From the NCBI RefSeq assembly GCF_017640745.1, contig NZ_JAEPQA010000013.1:1-64000 (forward strand): a DNA stretch of 64,000 nt, read 5' to 3'. Origin of the DNA: Nisaea sp. Lineage in GTDB: Bacteria; Pseudomonadota; Alphaproteobacteria; Thalassobaculales; Thalassobaculaceae. The notes beneath the pieces were generated by a model. That model did no database searches, was not told where the DNA came from, and saw only the letters and a program-made list of their open reading frames with translations. This document shows positions 17,601 through 25,763 of this stretch, piece after piece; within the stretch, counting starts at the first letter, position 1; each line of letters starts with the position of its first letter. Both the position numbers and the translations under genes were made by a program.

Positions 17601-18782
17601 TCAGTTCTGCAATCCGTTCGAGCCGTAGAGCCAGTGCAGTCGGTCGTACCATTCCTCCGGCGTGCGGCTCGACATGATCTGGTTCCGGGCCGCCGCGATG
17701 GCGCCGTCCGGGTGATAGATGTAATCGCCGATCAGGCGGCTGCTGACCTGCACCCGCGTGGTGCGCGGCAGGCGCATGTCACGATAGGTGTTCAGCGCCG
17801 TCTCGATCCCGTCGTGGCTATCCATGCAATGGGCGAGGCAGACCGCATCCTCCATCGCCATGCAGGCACCCTGCGCGAAGTACTGCAGCATGGGATGGGC
17901 GGCATCGCCGAGCAGCGCGACGCGTCCGTCGATCCATTTGTCGGTCGGGTCGCGGTCGCAAAGCACCCAGAGCTTCCAGTTGTCGCCATGCTCGATGATC
18001 TGACGGGCACGCGGATGGATATGCTCAAAGCCCTGCGCAACCTCCTCTTTCGAGACCGGCCGGCCGGAAATCGCTTCCTGCAGATCGCGATGATAGGTCA
18101 CCACGAGGTTGAAGACCTTCCAGCCCTTCAGCGGGTAATGGACGATATGGCATTTCGGCCCGGCCCAGAGGGTTGCGGCGTTCCAGCGCAGATCCTCGGG
18201 CATCTGCTCGGTCGGGATCACGGACCGGTAGGTGGTATGACCGGAGATGCGCGGCTCTCCGTCGCCGACGAGCTGTGCGCGGATCGGAGAGCGCAGCCCT
18301 TCGGCCGCGATCAGCGCACTGCCGCTGACCGGCTCCCGGTCTTTAAGTTTCAACGTGACGCTGCTACCGTCCTGCTCGTAGCCCAGCGACTTGTGACTGG
18401 TGCGGAGCTCGACCAGTGGGCTCGCCACGCAATAATCCAGCAGCACCTTATGCAGATCGGCCCGGTGAACGACGGCATAAGGATTGCCCATGTGGCGGCG
18501 GAAATCCTCGCCGAGCGGGATCTGCGCGATCTCGCCGCCTTCCTTGGCATCCATCAGCCGGAGCGCGTCGATATAGACCGCCTTCGCCCGCGCCTCGTCG
18601 CCGACGCCGAGGGTATCGAAAGAATGGAAGGCATTCGGCCCGATCTGGATGCCGGCCCCGATCTCACTCAGCTCGGCCGCCTGCTCGAACACGATCGAAG
18701 CAATGCCCTTCTGCGCCAGGCCCGCCGCCGCAGCAAGTCCGCCAATGCCACCGCCGGCGATCAGTATGGGTCGGTCCGCCAT
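17601..18782 (-). CDS. FAD-dependent 3-hydroxybenzoate 6-hydroxylase
   Basis: The 393-residue class A flavoprotein monooxygenase has an N-terminal FAD fingerprint ILIAGGGIGGLAAAAGLAQKG and the second FAD motif ALLGDAAHPMLQYFAQGACM (about 290-310). It matches salicylate/3-hydroxybenzoate hydroxylases. The adjacent gentisate dioxygenase decides between these: a 6-hydroxylase making gentisate from 3-hydroxybenzoate. Salicylate 5-hydroxylation is usually done by a different enzyme type. The ATG at 18782 has GGGAGGA at the right distance. It is first in a two-gene operon divergent from marR. Confidence 0.87.
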   Translation of the reverse strand: MADRPILIAGGGIGGLAAAAGLAQKGIASIVFEQAAELSEIGAGIQIGPNAFHSFDTLGVGDEARAKAVYIDALRLMDAKEGGEIAQIPLGEDFRRHMGNPYAVVHRADLHKVLLDYCVASPLVELRTSHKSLGYEQDGSSVTLKLKDREPVSGSALIAAEGLRSPIRAQLVGDGEPRISGHTTYRSVIPTEQMPEDLRWNAATLWAGPKCHIVHYPLKGWKVFNLVVTYHRDLQEAISGRPVSKEEVAQGFEHIHPRARQIIEHGDNWKLWVLCDRDPTDKWIDGRVALLGDAAHPMLQYFAQGACMAMEDAVCLAHCMDSHDGIETALNTYRDMRLPRTTRVQVSSRLIGDYIYHPDGAIAAARNQIMSSRTPEEWYDRLHWLYGSNGLQN

Positions 18783-18875
18783 CAATTCCTCCCTTGCCTG
18801 CCGTCTTGCATGCGGCCGATTCCGGTATTGGCGCCGATGGAACTGAATACCCGTTGCGCCCCGAGGTCAAGTTGA

Positions 18876-18887
18876 TAAGTATACTTA
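18876..18887. promoter_or_regulatory. palindromic operator between the gentisate operon and marR
   Basis: TAAGTATACTTA is a perfect 12-base palindrome inside GATAAGTATACTTACTATC. It lies in the 133-base divergent gap between the hydroxylase start (18782) and the marR start (18916), about 30 bases before marR. MarR dimers bind such AT-rich palindromes, so it is the likely site through which the regulator controls both itself and the catabolic operon. Confidence 0.7.
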
Positions 18888-18915
18888 CTATCTAGATTGC
18901 AGATGGAGATCCGGG

Positions 18916-19395
18916 ATGACGCTTGAGATCCACGGCATGATCGGCCACCTGATCCGGCGGCTGAACCAGATCTCGGTGTCCGTGTTCCAGGACCGGATGA
19001 GAGCGGAAGGCTACGATCTGACGCAAGTGCAGTACGCTGCGATGGCGGCGCTCGCGCACCATCCCGGGGTGGATCAGGCGACGTTGGCGGGCCTCATCGC
19101 CTATGACCGTGCGACCATGGGAAGCGTGCTTGAGCGACTGGTCGAACGCGGCTGGGTGGACCGGCGGGTCAGCGAACGGGACCGGCGGGCACGGGAGCTA
19201 TTCCTGACCTCAGAAGGCACCGCCCTGATCGAGGCCGTCTCGCCGATGGTGAGGGAAATCCAGGGACTGATCGTGGACGGGCTCGACACCAGGGAGCAGG
19301 CGGAGTTCCTCAGGCTTGCGGCCAAACTGGCGGATGCGGGTAACACGCGCAGCCGCGTTCCCCTTATCGTCCCGGAAACCTATTCCGCAGCGTGA
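18916..19395 (+). CDS. MarR-family regulator, probable repressor of 3-hydroxybenzoate/gentisate genes
   Basis: The 159-residue protein has a winged-helix core: LTQVQYAAMAALAHHPGVDQ, ATLAGLIAYDRATMGSVLERL (recognition helix) and GWVDRRVSERDRRARELFLT (wing). MarR proteins are usually released from DNA by aromatic ligands. It is divergent from the hydroxylase-dioxygenase pair and ends six bases from the convergent TRAP permease gene. GGAG seven bases before the ATG fixes the start. Confidence 0.88.
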   Translation: MTLEIHGMIGHLIRRLNQISVSVFQDRMRAEGYDLTQVQYAAMAALAHHPGVDQATLAGLIAYDRATMGSVLERLVERGWVDRRVSERDRRARELFLTSEGTALIEAVSPMVREIQGLIVDGLDTREQAEFLRLAAKLADAGNTRSRVPLIVPETYSAA

Positions 19396-19401
19396 GCTTC
19401 G

Positions 19402-20709
19402 TCAGCTCTTCCGGACCATGTATTCGACCGGCCAGGTCACCAGTTCCGGGAAGATCCCGATGATCAGGATGCCGAGCAGCATCAGGAAGAAGAACGGCAC
19501 GGACGCCTTCGTCACCTGAAGGATGTCGCGCCCGGTCATGCCCTGCAGCACGAACAGGTTGAAGCCGACCGGCGGGGTGATCTGCGCCATCTCGACGACA
19601 ATCACCGTGAAGATCCCGAACCAGATCAGATCGATGCCGGCATTCTCCACCATCGGCAGCACCACGGCGGCCGTCAGCACCATCATCGAGACCCCGTCAA
19701 GGAAGCAGCCGAGGAAGATGTAGAGCAGGGTCAGAAGAACGAGCAGCATCGCCGGCGAGAGGTTCCAGGCATCGACATAGCCCGCCAGCACGCGCGGCAC
19801 GCCGGTGAAACCCATGGCGATGGAAAGGAACGCCGCTCCCGCCAGAATGAACGCAATCATGCAGGAGGTCCGGACCGCCCCCATCAGGCTTTCCATGAAG
19901 GACGCCCAGGTCAGAGACTTCGACCACCAGGCGAGCGCCAGCGCGCCGAGCACGCCGATCGTCGCCGCCTCGGTCGGCGTCGCGAAACCGCCATAGATCG
20001 AGCCGATGACACAGAAGATCAGCAGCACCACCGGGAACAGCAGACGCGAGGCCTTCACCTTCTGCCAGAAACTCAGCCGTTCCGGCTCCGGCGGGGCCAG
20101 TTCGGGATTGAGCAGGGCACGGATCGCAACATAGGCCATGAAGATCCCGATGATCATGATGCCCGGGATCACGCCGGCGATGAACATGCGGGAAATCGAT
20201 TGCTGCGCGATCACCCCGTAGACGATCAGCATGATCGAGGGCGGGATCAGCAGGCCGAGCGTGCCGGATCCGGCGAGCGTGCCGATGGAAAGTCTCTCGT
20301 CGTAACCGCGCTTCTTCAGTTCCGGAATGCTCATCCGTCCGACGGTGGCACAGGTGACGGCGCTGGAGCCCGCGACCGCCGCCATCACGCCGCAGCCGAC
20401 GATATTGACGTGCAGCAGTCCGCCCGGAAGCCGCGCCAGCCAGGGCGAGAGCCCGTTGAACATATCGGAGGACAATCGCGTCCTAAACAGGATCTCGCCC
20501 ATCCAGACGAAAAGCGGCAGGGCGGTCAGCGCCCAGTTCCAGCTCGCATCCCAGACGGTGCCGGCAAGGGTGATGCCGGCAGGCACGGTGGAGAAGAACT
20601 GGATGGCAACAAACCCCACGGCCAGCAGCGCCGGCGCGACCCAGATGCCCGATGCCAGCAGGCCGAGCATCAGCACGAACAGAATGATGGAAATGACGCC
20701 CGCATCCAT
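19402..20709 (-). CDS. dctM: TRAP transporter large permease (DctM)
   Basis: The 435-residue protein has about twelve hydrophobic segments and DctM signatures, including AVAGSSAVTCATVGRMSIPE, GSGTLGLLIPPSIMLIVYGV and EMAQITPPVGFNLFVLQG. It uses a sodium or proton gradient to import the solute caught by DctP. Its start overlaps the dctQ stop by one base. It is the last gene of dctPQM. Its place beside the gentisate operon suggests aromatic acid import, but this is inference. Confidence 0.92.
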   Translation of the reverse strand: MDAGVISIILFVLMLGLLASGIWVAPALLAVGFVAIQFFSTVPAGITLAGTVWDASWNWALTALPLFVWMGEILFRTRLSSDMFNGLSPWLARLPGGLLHVNIVGCGVMAAVAGSSAVTCATVGRMSIPELKKRGYDERLSIGTLAGSGTLGLLIPPSIMLIVYGVIAQQSISRMFIAGVIPGIMIIGIFMAYVAIRALLNPELAPPEPERLSFWQKVKASRLLFPVVLLIFCVIGSIYGGFATPTEAATIGVLGALALAWWSKSLTWASFMESLMGAVRTSCMIAFILAGAAFLSIAMGFTGVPRVLAGYVDAWNLSPAMLLVLLTLLYIFLGCFLDGVSMMVLTAAVVLPMVENAGIDLIWFGIFTVIVVEMAQITPPVGFNLFVLQGMTGRDILQVTKASVPFFFLMLLGILIIGIFPELVTWPVEYMVRKS

Positions 20710-21233
20710 CAGTCATTCTCCCCCTGGAAGAGAGCGGTGGAGTTCTCGACATAGCTCGGCGTGCGGCCGAGCAGGATGCTGATGAACTCGTCGACAAGGG
20801 CGATGGTCAGGATCCCGGTGCCGAGAGCCATGGCGGACTGCGGGATCCAGAGCGGGATGGCGAGCAGACCTTTGCTCTTCTCCCCGAACGTGAAGGAGAA
20901 ATAGACCTGATCGCCGGCCCAGTAGGCCATGTAGGCCATGCCGGCAGCGCAGAAACCGACGGCCCAGAGCTCGGTCAGCTTGCCGAGGGGCCCGGAGGCG
21001 AGCCGGACCAGCAGCGTCACGCGGATATGACCGTCATGCCTGAAAGTGTAGGCGAGACCGAGGAACGTCGAAGCGGCCAGGCAGAAGCCGGCGCTTTCCG
21101 TCGAGTCCACGGCCACGCCGAAGAAGCGTCCGACGATCTGCGCGACAATGGTGAGCGCAATCGCCACCAGGAACAGCGCGGAAAGATAACCGCTTCCGAG
21201 ATAGAGCCCGTCCAACAGACGTCGTACCGCCAT
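20709..21233 (-). CDS. dctQ: TRAP transporter small permease (DctQ)
   Basis: The 174-residue protein has four membrane helices and the DctQ motif VIALTIVAQIVGRFFGVAVDSTE, followed by FLGLAYTFRHDGHIRV and LAIPLWIPQSAMALGTGIL. It joins DctM in the inner membrane. The gene lies 81 bases after dctP and overlaps dctM, as is usual for TRAP operons. Confidence 0.9.
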   Translation of the reverse strand: MAVRRLLDGLYLGSGYLSALFLVAIALTIVAQIVGRFFGVAVDSTESAGFCLAASTFLGLAYTFRHDGHIRVTLLVRLASGPLGKLTELWAVGFCAAGMAYMAYWAGDQVYFSFTFGEKSKGLLAIPLWIPQSAMALGTGILTIALVDEFISILLGRTPSYVENSTALFQGEND

Positions 21234-21314
21234 GGAATGTCCCCGGAATAAATCCTGAAATTCTTTGTGAGAGGTGTGCGGCCGCCGGAGCTCCGGCGGC
21301 CGCCGCCCAATAGG

Positions 21315-22295
21315 TTACTGAAGGGCGAGATAACGATCGAGGATCGCGATCGCTTCCGGGCTCGCCGTTTCGCGCCAGCCTTTCATCATCTCGAGACCGA
21401 TTTCCTTCATCTTCGCGGTCACGGCTTCCGGCGCCTTGGCCGTCGTCATGCCGTTCTTCGCCAGCACCGCCATCTGCTCGGCAGTGGTCGCCGCGCTCAT
21501 TTCCCAGGCGCGGAGCTCGGCCTTTTCGGCCGCGGCCAGCATGGCCGCCTGGTCTTCCGCGGAGAGCGCCGAGAAGGCCCGCTCGCTTACGATGACCGCG
21601 TTCTTGGAGAAGATCGCGCCGGCATAGGTGAAGTTGGAGGTGTTGTCCCAGGCCTGGATGTCGATACCGGTCTGCGGAGAGGTGAAGAGGGCCTCGATCA
21701 GGCCGGTGGAGAAGGCCTGCGGAATCTCCGCGAAGGGCAGGATGGTGGCGTCGAAGCCGAGCATCTCACCCATCTTCTGGGTCGCGGTGGAATAGATCCG
21801 CAGCTTCTTGCCGGAGAAGTCCTCGACCTTGGTCACCGGGAACTTGGTGTAGAAGCCCTGGCCCGGCCACGGTTGATAGAACAGCACGCGCATGCCGGCC
21901 TTCTTGAAGATCGCGTCGAAATATTCCTTCTGCAGATCCTTCAGCAGCCAGGCCGAAGCGTAATCCGGCGCAATGAAAGGCAGGCCGGCGAGGATATACA
22001 TCGGGTCCTCGTTGCCGTAGACGCCGAGACGGATCTCGCCGATCGGCACCTGGCCGCGCTGCACGGCGGTCTTGATCGCATCGAGCTTGATCAGCGTGTC
22101 GTTCGGGTTCAGCTGGATATTCACCGAAGAGCTGGATTTAACGTCCTCGATAAACAGCTTGAGGTTCTTGGTGAGGAAGTTGCTGTCCGGATAGCCGGAG
22201 GCCATGATCCAGTCGACCGCCTGGGCCTGGCCGGCCGAGGCCAGCATGCCAGCGCCGATGACGGCCGATGCCACGAGAGTCTTGAATTTACCCAT
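21315..22295 (-). CDS. dctP: TRAP transporter substrate-binding protein (DctP)
   Basis: The 326-residue periplasmic protein has a Sec signal peptide (MGKFKTLVASAVIGAGMLASAGQAQA) and DctP motifs. These include KLRIYSTATQKMGEMLGFDA, with the conserved arginine that binds the substrate carboxylate, and IPQAFSTGLIEALFTSPQTG. The start ATG at 22295 follows AGGAG; a longer open frame upstream is rejected. The binding protein does not resemble the ectoine proteins TeaA or UehA as I remember them. Given the gentisate operon nearby, a hydroxybenzoate-type acid is the best guess. Confidence 0.88.
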   Translation of the reverse strand: MGKFKTLVASAVIGAGMLASAGQAQAVDWIMASGYPDSNFLTKNLKLFIEDVKSSSSVNIQLNPNDTLIKLDAIKTAVQRGQVPIGEIRLGVYGNEDPMYILAGLPFIAPDYASAWLLKDLQKEYFDAIFKKAGMRVLFYQPWPGQGFYTKFPVTKVEDFSGKKLRIYSTATQKMGEMLGFDATILPFAEIPQAFSTGLIEALFTSPQTGIDIQAWDNTSNFTYAGAIFSKNAVIVSERAFSALSAEDQAAMLAAAEKAELRAWEMSAATTAEQMAVLAKNGMTTAKAPEAVTAKMKEIGLEMMKGWRETASPEAIAILDRYLALQ

Positions 22296-22446
22296 TTGCC
22301 ACTCCTGTTCTTTGATTTTTGACGGTGAGGAACCGCCTGGGAGGAAGAGAGCGTTGAGGAGTCCGGAACCCGCAAGGAAGCGGGCCAAACCTGCGCCTGC
22401 TGCACATCTGCAAGATAGGGACCAGAATGCACCCGGCTTTTTTACT

Positions 22447-22466
22447 TTGGAATCATAACGTTCCAA
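22447..22466. promoter_or_regulatory. inverted repeat, possible operator of the TRAP operon
   Basis: TTGGAA and TTCCAA form a 6-base inverted repeat separated by 8 bases, about 150 bases upstream of dctP. It is the right size for a dimeric regulator. No regulator gene adjoins the TRAP operon, so the binding protein is unknown. Confidence 0.4.
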
Positions 22467-22494
22467 GATCCACCAGATGTCGCCGGGCTATATT

Positions 22495-22515
22495 CCTGCT
22501 CACTTTCTGAGCAGG
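22495..22515. terminator. 8-bp stem-loop downstream of the PuuE-like operon
   Basis: CCTGCTCA at 22495-22502 pairs perfectly with TGAGCAGG at 22508-22515 around a 5-base loop. It lies 40 bases past the stop of the PuuE-like gene, between two minus-strand operons. There is no U-tract, so it is a weak terminator candidate. Confidence 0.4.
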
Positions 22516-22555
22516 AGCCGCCCTTATCTGATCGCATACCGGGCAAACGTCCCCC

Positions 22556-23473
22556 TCAGGCACCCTTTCCCTCTTGCCATTCTGGCAGACCTGCAAGCTG
22601 GCGCCAATGATGCGCGATCTCGTCGCGCCGGGCGCACCAGATTCCGTCGAGGCCGGCGAGGTGTTTCAGAACCGCCTCGAGCCCGGCGATCCGACCCGGG
22701 CGGCCGATGATGCGGAGATGCAGGCCGATGGTGATCATCTTCGGCCGCTCCGCGCCCTCGGCCCAGAGCCAGTCGATGGCGTCAATGCAGTACCTGGCAA
22801 AATCCTCGGCGAAGACGAAACCGCCGCCGCGCTGGAAGCGCATGTCGTTTGTGTCGAACCCGTAGGGCACGACCACATGACTTTTCCCGCCGACCTCCAT
22901 GACAAAGGGCAGGTCGTCGTTATAGGCGTCGCTGTCATAGAGAAAGCCGCCCTCCTCGACCAGCAGGCGGCGGGTGTTCGGGCTCGGCGCCGAGCGGGTA
23001 TGCCAGCCGACCGGACGCGTTCCCGCGACCGCCTCGATGTCGCGGACGCAGTTCGCGATGATCTCCCGCTCCCGCGCCTCGTCCATCCCCGCGTGGCGTT
23101 CCCAAAGATAGGAATGACAGCCGATCTCGTGACCACGCGCGACCAGGTCCTCCGCCATCCAGGGCGACAGGGTCAGCGCCCGGGCGCAGCAATTGGCATA
23201 GGCTTTCACACCGTAGCGGTCGAGCAGGTCCATGACGCGCCAGTAGCCGGCGCGAGTACCGTACTCGAAATGGGTGTCCTTGCAGGGGTCGGGCGCCCCC
23301 GCGACTCCCTCGACGATCTCGTAGACATCCTCGTTCCGCGCATCGCCAAGGCTGACGGAATATTCCGCCCCTTCCTCGACATTCACCACGAAGGAGACCG
23401 CGAGCCGGGCGCCGCCGGGCCATTCGGCATGTGGCGGCGTGCGGCCGTAACCGAGGAAATCGCGTCCGCTCAC
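22556..23473 (-). CDS. PuuE-like polysaccharide-deacetylase-fold hydrolase, possible allantoinase or cyclic ureide hydrolase
   Basis: The 305-residue protein belongs to the polysaccharide deacetylase superfamily in its PuuE-like branch. Visible motifs are VSFVVNVEEGAEYS, YGVKAYANCCARAL, HEIGCHSYLWERH and GWHTRSAPSPNTRRLL. PuuE is the cofactor-light allantoinase that opens the hydantoin ring of allantoin. The gene ends an operon with a racemase (1 base apart) and a D-carbamoylase. Two readings fit: allantoinase beside an allantoin racemase, or a ring-opening enzyme for 5-substituted hydantoins feeding the carbamoylase. No classical metal-dependent hydantoinase is adjacent. Confidence 0.8.
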   Translation of the reverse strand: MSGRDFLGYGRTPPHAEWPGGARLAVSFVVNVEEGAEYSVSLGDARNEDVYEIVEGVAGAPDPCKDTHFEYGTRAGYWRVMDLLDRYGVKAYANCCARALTLSPWMAEDLVARGHEIGCHSYLWERHAGMDEAREREIIANCVRDIEAVAGTRPVGWHTRSAPSPNTRRLLVEEGGFLYDSDAYNDDLPFVMEVGGKSHVVVPYGFDTNDMRFQRGGGFVFAEDFARYCIDAIDWLWAEGAERPKMITIGLHLRIIGRPGRIAGLEAVLKHLAGLDGIWCARRDEIAHHWRQLAGLPEWQEGKGA

Positions 23474-23474
23474 A

Positions 23475-24137
23475 TCAGGCGCCCTCGATCATCTTACGGA
23501 TCCGGCGCGCGGCGGCCGGCACCGGCCCGACGATCGGGCAGGGCGGATTATTCGCGGCGAGCGCCTTGGCCGCATCGGCAAGCGGGCCGCCGCCGATCAC
23601 AACGGCGTTGACGTCGCCGCGCGCGACCACCTCGTCGATCATCCCGCGCAAGGTCTTCACCAGCGCTTCCGGCTGGCTCATCAGGACATAGGCGTCGGTC
23701 TTGGTGGACAGCTGGACCACCAGCTTGTCGCGGACACCGTATCGTTCGGCCAGCCCGTTGATCGGATCGAACAGGTCCGGCGTCGGCGTGACGATGGCAA
23801 AGCTTCCGTATTCGGCGGCTTCCAGCATCCCCGACTCCGCAATCCCCACCACCGGCACGGAAAGCTTTGTCTTCAGTTCCTGCAGCGCCGGGTCTCCGAA
23901 GGCCGCGACGATCACCCCGTCGAGCGGATCGCGCCCCTTGTCAAAGGCCTCAACCATCAGGTTGGTCGCAAGTTCGAGCCCGGCATCGTCGGTGATGATA
24001 GAGGGCGCGCCCACATTGGTCATCTCCTCGACATACCAGTCGGGACCGAGTTCCTCGCGCACGGCTACCGCCATGCGCTCGGTGACGTATTCGGTCGCGT
24101 TCGGATTGATCAGCAGGATGCGGTGCTCGGCAGCCAA
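23475..24137 (-). CDS. Asp/Glu racemase-superfamily protein, hydantoin or allantoin racemase-like, TTG start
   Basis: The 220-residue protein starts HRILLINPNATEYVTERM, the signature of the hydantoin/allantoin racemase branch. It continues with GVIVAAFGDPALQELK and VVIGGGPLADAAKALA. The first catalytic cysteine usually found in the AxFDxP region is not evident (AAFGDPAL), and the second cysteine position reads GGGPLAD instead of GCAG, so activity as a two-cysteine racemase is doubtful. The start is a TTG at 24137 because GGAGGAGG lies just upstream; no better ATG exists. It sits between the D-carbamoylase and the PuuE-like gene. Confidence 0.75.
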   Translation of the reverse strand: MAAEHRILLINPNATEYVTERMAVAVREELGPDWYVEEMTNVGAPSIITDDAGLELATNLMVEAFDKGRDPLDGVIVAAFGDPALQELKTKLSVPVVGIAESGMLEAAEYGSFAIVTPTPDLFDPINGLAERYGVRDKLVVQLSTKTDAYVLMSQPEALVKTLRGMIDEVVARGDVNAVVIGGGPLADAAKALAANNPPCPIVGPVPAAARRIRKMIEGA

Positions 24138-24186
24138 GTTTTCCTCCTCCGTGAGCGGAGAGCGCTCGAAAATGAAAGACGCCGGG

Positions 24187-25149
24187 CTAATCCTCATGAC
24201 CGAGCGCCGGATCGATGCGGACCGCCTCCTCCGGCGTGACGCAGCCCTTTGTTCCCGTGATGAGCCGGTAGGCCTCCGGCTCGCGATGACGTTCGAAAGC
24301 GAAGACACTTTGCCGGTAGGATGCGCAGAGGTCGAGATCGCAATCCGCGACGATCACCTCGTCCCCCTCGGTCACCGCGCATGCGATGGCCTCCCCGGTG
24401 GGCGCGATGATCTGGGTGCCGCCCATATGGTGCACCCCCTCCTCCATCCCGGCCTTGGCGACGCCGACGACGAAGGTGGCATTCTGATAGGCGCCCGCCT
24501 GCATGACCAGACTATTATGGTGCCAGGACAAGCGGTCATGCTCCGGCGCCGGAGGATTGTGGATCGGCGTATTGTAGCCAAGCAGCACCATCTCGACGCC
24601 CTGCAGTCCCATCACCCGATAGGTTTCCGGCCAGCGGCGGTCGTTGCAGATGCACATGCCGATGCGCCCGCCGAAACCGTCGAAAACGCGGAAGCCGAGA
24701 TTGCCGGGCAGGAAGTAGCGCTTCTCCAGATGCTGGAAGGCGCGCCAGGGCTCGTTCTCCCGGTGCCCAGGCAAGTGGATCTTGCGGTACTTGCCAAGAA
24801 GCGCGCCGTCCGGACCGACAAGGATCGCGGTATTGAAACGCCGCCCGTCCGGCGTCAGCTCCGCATACCCGATCGAGATCCCCATCCCGAGCTGCTTCGC
24901 CTTCTCGAACAAGGGAGCGGTTTCCGGTCCCGGCATCTCGCGCTCGTAGTAGGCATCGAGATCCGCCTCTTTTTCGAAATACCAGCGGGGAAAGAAGGTC
25001 GTGAGCGCCAGTTCCGGATAGACGACAAGGTCCGCGCCGTGACCGGCCGCCGTCTCCAGCATGGCGATCAGCCGCTCGACGACCCGGCTACGGGTTTCGG
25101 ACTTCGCCACCGGTCCCATCTGGGCGGCGGCAACCGTGACTATTCGCAT
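24187..25149 (-). CDS. N-carbamoyl-D-amino-acid hydrolase (D-carbamoylase, nitrilase superfamily)
   Basis: The 320-residue enzyme hydrolyses N-carbamoyl-D-amino acids to D-amino acid, carbon dioxide and ammonia. The nitrilase triad is visible: Glu in VVYPELALTTFFPRWYFEKE, Lys in GKYRKIHLPGHRE and Cys in GMCICNDRRWPETYRVMG. The residues around the triad closely follow Agrobacterium D-carbamoylase. The ATG at 25149 has GGAG seven bases upstream; five extra codons upstream are not needed. It is first in a three-gene operon with the racemase-like and PuuE-like genes, which points to hydantoin-type ureide breakdown. Confidence 0.88.
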   Translation of the reverse strand: MRIVTVAAAQMGPVAKSETRSRVVERLIAMLETAAGHGADLVVYPELALTTFFPRWYFEKEADLDAYYEREMPGPETAPLFEKAKQLGMGISIGYAELTPDGRRFNTAILVGPDGALLGKYRKIHLPGHRENEPWRAFQHLEKRYFLPGNLGFRVFDGFGGRIGMCICNDRRWPETYRVMGLQGVEMVLLGYNTPIHNPPAPEHDRLSWHHNSLVMQAGAYQNATFVVGVAKAGMEEGVHHMGGTQIIAPTGEAIACAVTEGDEVIVADCDLDLCASYRQSVFAFERHREPEAYRLITGTKGCVTPEEAVRIDPALGHED

Positions 25150-25763
25150 GATCGATCTCCGCAAAGGCTATGCGGTCGGGAGAGTTTCCCGGACATTCTG
25201 CAAGATGCGGACCGAGTTCAACATCTGCCGGGAGCCAAGCATGCCGGGCTACGCGGAGGCATTGGAATTTTGCCCGTTTTGTCCGGATATCGCCCAGGCC
25301 GGGCCGGTGCACGGCTGGAGCAGGACCGAGGATCAGGATGCACAGATTTGCGGCACCAAGATTGCGGCAATGCACAAAAAATAGGACCGCTCTTGCGTAT
25401 TATTTGGCGACAAATTTCATAATTAATTGAAAAAACAAACAAACCTGACTTGGTACAGTAATTGCGATTTCTGCTGTAGCGCAGCATCGCCTCGGCGATT
25501 GCTTATTGGTTGGCGTGCCACCCACTGTTGCGGTGATGCTTCTGCATTCCACGATAGTGCCGGTCGGGCACCGCCCGACCCGCCAGGACGGCACAGAGGG
25601 TTCCTCCCTTATCCGCGTGCCGGACGCGCTGAATGCAAGGTGTTCCCGTGACACCGCCCCCGCTGCCAAGCGGGGTGCGCGGAGGGCCACAACATCCCTC
25701 CGATGGCGCTGAACCGAACCGAAAAATCGGCGGCGGCGCAATGCTACACGGGGAGTGCTTAGC
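25150..25763. other. 614-base divergent intergenic region
   Basis: No convincing gene lies here on either strand. The left part (25150-25380) is ordinary GC-rich sequence upstream of the D-carbamoylase operon. A short AT-rich patch at about 25385-25450 could hold divergent promoters. From about 25550 to 25702 there are three strong hairpins upstream of the importer operon, listed separately. Confidence 0.7.
25557..25702 (+). promoter_or_regulatory. structured 5' leader of the SsuABC-like operon, possible cis-regulatory RNA
   Basis: Three stems occur in a row. GGTCGGGC (25562-25569) pairs with GCCCGACC (25573-25580), and that hairpin is framed by GTGCCG (25557-25562) against CGGCAC (25589-25594). 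CCCCGCT (25658-25664) pairs with AGCGGGG (25669-25675). CGGAGGG (25680-25686) pairs with CCCTCCG (25696-25702). All are perfect and precede the binding-protein gene by 62-207 bases. I cannot match them to a known riboswitch class; TPP-box and guanidine-I motifs are absent. Confidence 0.45.

Noticed and set aside
19402-22295. TRAP genes as the ectoine importer UehABC/TeaABC
   Set aside because: They lie 11 kb from the ectoine cluster next to gentisate genes, and the binding protein does not read like TeaA or UehA.
25557-25702. Known riboswitch (TPP, guanidine-I, guanidine-III, cobalamin)
   Set aside because: The diagnostic consensus segments of these classes could not be found in the leader. 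Only unassigned hairpins remain.
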